Assembly (NCBI GenBank): GCA_002491945.1
Contig: DKWX01000002.1
Span: 30,971-83,820 of the forward strand
Length of the DNA: 52,850 nt
Reading direction: 5' to 3'
DNA from: Porphyromonadaceae bacterium UBA7141
GTDB lineage: Bacteria; Bacteroidota; Bacteroidia; Bacteroidales; Muribaculaceae
Part shown: positions 51,361 to 52,850 of the stretch, piece by piece
Numbering within the stretch: position 1 is the stretch's first letter
How the letters are laid out: every line of letters begins with the position of its first letter
Notes under the pieces: model-generated
What the model was told of the DNA's origin: nothing
Database searches by the model: none
What the model saw: the letters and a program-made list of their open reading frames with translations, nothing else
Translations under genes and position numbers: made by a program

Positions 51361-52744
51361 CAGTTTCAGTTTTTGTTAGCGTTTTCGCCGACGGAACTGG
51401 CGCACCAATCCGTCCGCGCTCCTTGTTGATGATATAGTAAAGGCTGAATGTCGCAAGATAATTTATAACGACACCCGGGTTGCACCCTATAAGTATGGCC
51501 TTCATCAACACCACCATGTATGCTATAAAATTCAGAAGGGAAATCTTTCTGATTATTAAATTCTTAGTCATGAAAAAGGGGCCTATGATAAAGATTCCAA
51601 TCACTAAGAGCACAATGGCAGACCCGATTATACCGAACTCCCATAACAGATTCAGATAGCCGATATCAGTACGGAAACCCATCGTCTTTTGCGTATCATA
51701 TACATGATGCCCCGTCCCAAACAGATATTCAAAAGTATTGGTCGGTGGCTCAATGAAATTATCAAAGAATGACACATCCTCCACACCCATTTGAGGAATA
51801 TCACTGTCATCTCCACTAACCAACATAAGCATCTGTTGGGTCCCAAACGCAACCCATGCTACAGTATCATTATTACTCTTTCTCAGATCCCCTAAGAATG
51901 CTATCATTAATGGCAGAGATATTTCAAATAAGATGAATATCACTATGACTCGCGCCATGCTGCGCCAGATATTTGCTTTCAACAGGAAATTAATCAGGAT
52001 TCCCATTCCGAATACAGCGATTCCTGTGCGTGCATTTACAATGATAGTAAACAGAATAAGCAGAACCGAACATACCAGAAGCCACTTTGACTTGCTCCAT
52101 CTAAAAAACAGCATGTAGCTTGCTATCAAGCCCATACCATATCCGAACGTATCAATAAGGTTAATGCTGAATCCATATCCCCGACGCTCAAGAATATAGG
52201 CATTTGTATACAAGGTACGGTCACTGAATGTCAAGAATAGGGTTCGCATCTGAGGGACACAAAATGCTATTATCGCACAACATCCCTGAAGCAATCCTGC
52301 AAATATTATCAGCAGGAATATGTCAATTAGTTCATAATGACGTTTGTAACATTGTATAAGTATTACCCATACAAAACAGAATTCAAGCAGTGTAAGATTC
52401 ATTGCCTGATTGAGGGATGCAATCCGTGTACTCATTACATTGCGAGTCTCAATCAGCATCATATCCAACAACCCTACCACTACAATATAAAGGATCACAC
52501 AGGCAAAGAATTTACACATCATGTATATCTTTGACTGAATCAGAATCCTTTTTGCTATTTTCGTTTTATAATTGTAGTATAACCATATAATCGAGAGAAG
52601 CCCCAATACATATACAAACGCAATCGGTAGAAATGGAGGAGCAAAAATAGCAAGGAACGTGTAGAATACAAGCCACTTATCCCTTCTCAGATTAAATTGT
52701 TGGCTATTTAATCTATTGTTGAGAATAGATAATATTCCAATCAT
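51320..52744 (-). CDS. Wzy-like O-antigen/capsule polymerase, polytopic membrane protein
   Basis: The 474-residue protein has about 10-12 transmembrane helices and one large periplasmic loop around residues 290-350 (GDDSDIPQMGVEDVSFFDNF, FIEPPTNTFEYLFGTGHHVY), the layout of Wzy polymerases and O-antigen ligases. Sequence conservation is too weak to separate polymerase from ligase, but its place among GT2 genes favours polymerase. It is markedly AT-rich relative to the housekeeping part of the window, and its end overlaps the next gene by 41 bases. Confidence 0.8.
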   Translation of the reverse strand: MIGILSILNNRLNSQQFNLRRDKWLVFYTFLAIFAPPFLPIAFVYVLGLLSIIWLYYNYKTKIAKRILIQSKIYMMCKFFACVILYIVVVGLLDMMLIETRNVMSTRIASLNQAMNLTLLEFCFVWVILIQCYKRHYELIDIFLLIIFAGLLQGCCAIIAFCVPQMRTLFLTFSDRTLYTNAYILERRGYGFSINLIDTFGYGMGLIASYMLFFRWSKSKWLLVCSVLLILFTIIVNARTGIAVFGMGILINFLLKANIWRSMARVIVIFILFEISLPLMIAFLGDLRKSNNDTVAWVAFGTQQMLMLVSGDDSDIPQMGVEDVSFFDNFIEPPTNTFEYLFGTGHHVYDTQKTMGFRTDIGYLNLLWEFGIIGSAIVLLVIGIFIIGPFFMTKNLIIRKISLLNFIAYMVVLMKAILIGCNPGVVINYLATFSLYYIINKERGRIGAPVPSAKTLTKTETDGNSPIVNRNTGV

Positions 52745-52754
52745 GATTGTCTTA

Positions 52755-52850
52755 TCAATAATATGCTACAACCTTCGGCATATCCGAGAGCCACCTAACT
52801 GCAAGAAGTCTCGAGATGCGCTCTATATCACGCATATGGGTATCCTCGAT
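52755..52850 (-). CDS. 3' end of a further gene of the polysaccharide operon (partial)
   Basis: The last 31 codons of a minus-strand gene are visible, ending in TGA at 52755-52757, ten bases before the Wzy-like start codon. The visible peptide begins IEDTHMRDIERISRLLAVRW and ends KVVAYY. It is too short to identify. Its position and spacing suggest another glycan-synthesis enzyme in the same operon. Confidence 0.6.
   Translation of the reverse strand: MEDTHMRDIERISRLLAVRWLSDMPKVVAYY

Noticed and set aside
1..52850. CRISPR array, tRNA, rRNA or prophage
   Set aside because: No regularly spaced direct repeats, no tRNA-like cloverleaf or CCA end, no rRNA blocks and no phage or transposase genes were found on reading both strands.

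Overview
The window is a chromosomal segment of a Gram-negative Bacteroidota, order Bacteroidales; I infer something close to Muribaculaceae. The reasons are the division/cell-wall cluster order with a Bacteroidota-type FtsL, a PASTA-bearing FtsI, a MurE with the meso-diaminopimelate motif DNPR, several promoters of the Bacteroidota type (TTTG, 19-20 bases, TAnnTTTG), and secreted proteins ending in type IX-secretion-like C-terminal tails. No tRNA, rRNA, CRISPR array, transposase or phage gene was seen.

Layout. 1-6.3 kb (minus strand): uvrC, apt, then the ybeY-mnmG pair, with two parS-like centromere sites and a strong terminator behind mnmG. 6.3-22.3 kb (plus strand): the dcw cluster rsmH-ftsL-ftsI-murE-mraY-murD-ftsW-murG-murC-ftsQ-ftsA-ftsZ, lacking mraZ and ddl. 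It makes the lipid-linked peptidoglycan precursor and the septal machinery that uses it. 22.5-28 kb (plus): rlmL-like methyltransferase, an unknown membrane protein, pdxB, rnhA, queG. 28-37 kb (minus): secreted histidine phosphatase, mfd, S41 protease, nadB, a small unknown protein. 37-43 kb (minus): an Omp28-like secreted protein and a large multidomain GH13 alpha-amylase. 43-46.6 kb (plus): ruvB, a flippase, rnpA and a MazG-like pyrophosphohydrolase. 46.6-52.85 kb (minus): a surface-polysaccharide operon (initiating sugar transferase, LicD, cytidylyltransferase, three GT2 enzymes, a Wzy-like polymerase and the end of one more gene), entering from beyond the right edge.

The most unusual signal is a family of short intergenic repeats (at least seven copies, all in the first 30 kb) bounded by inverted ends close to AAGTAAGTGTTCARATTTAA. 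Longer copies carry an internal GCGGC/GCCGC hairpin with an A-rich loop; the smallest is almost only two inverted ends. One copy sits between murG and murC and begins inside the murG stop codon. Other points worth attention are the parS sites next to mnmG, a ruvB promoter so close to its ATG that the mRNA is probably leaderless, the missing mraZ, and a GT2/cytidylyltransferase/LicD cassette that suggests phospho-alditol or phosphocholine decoration of the surface glycan.
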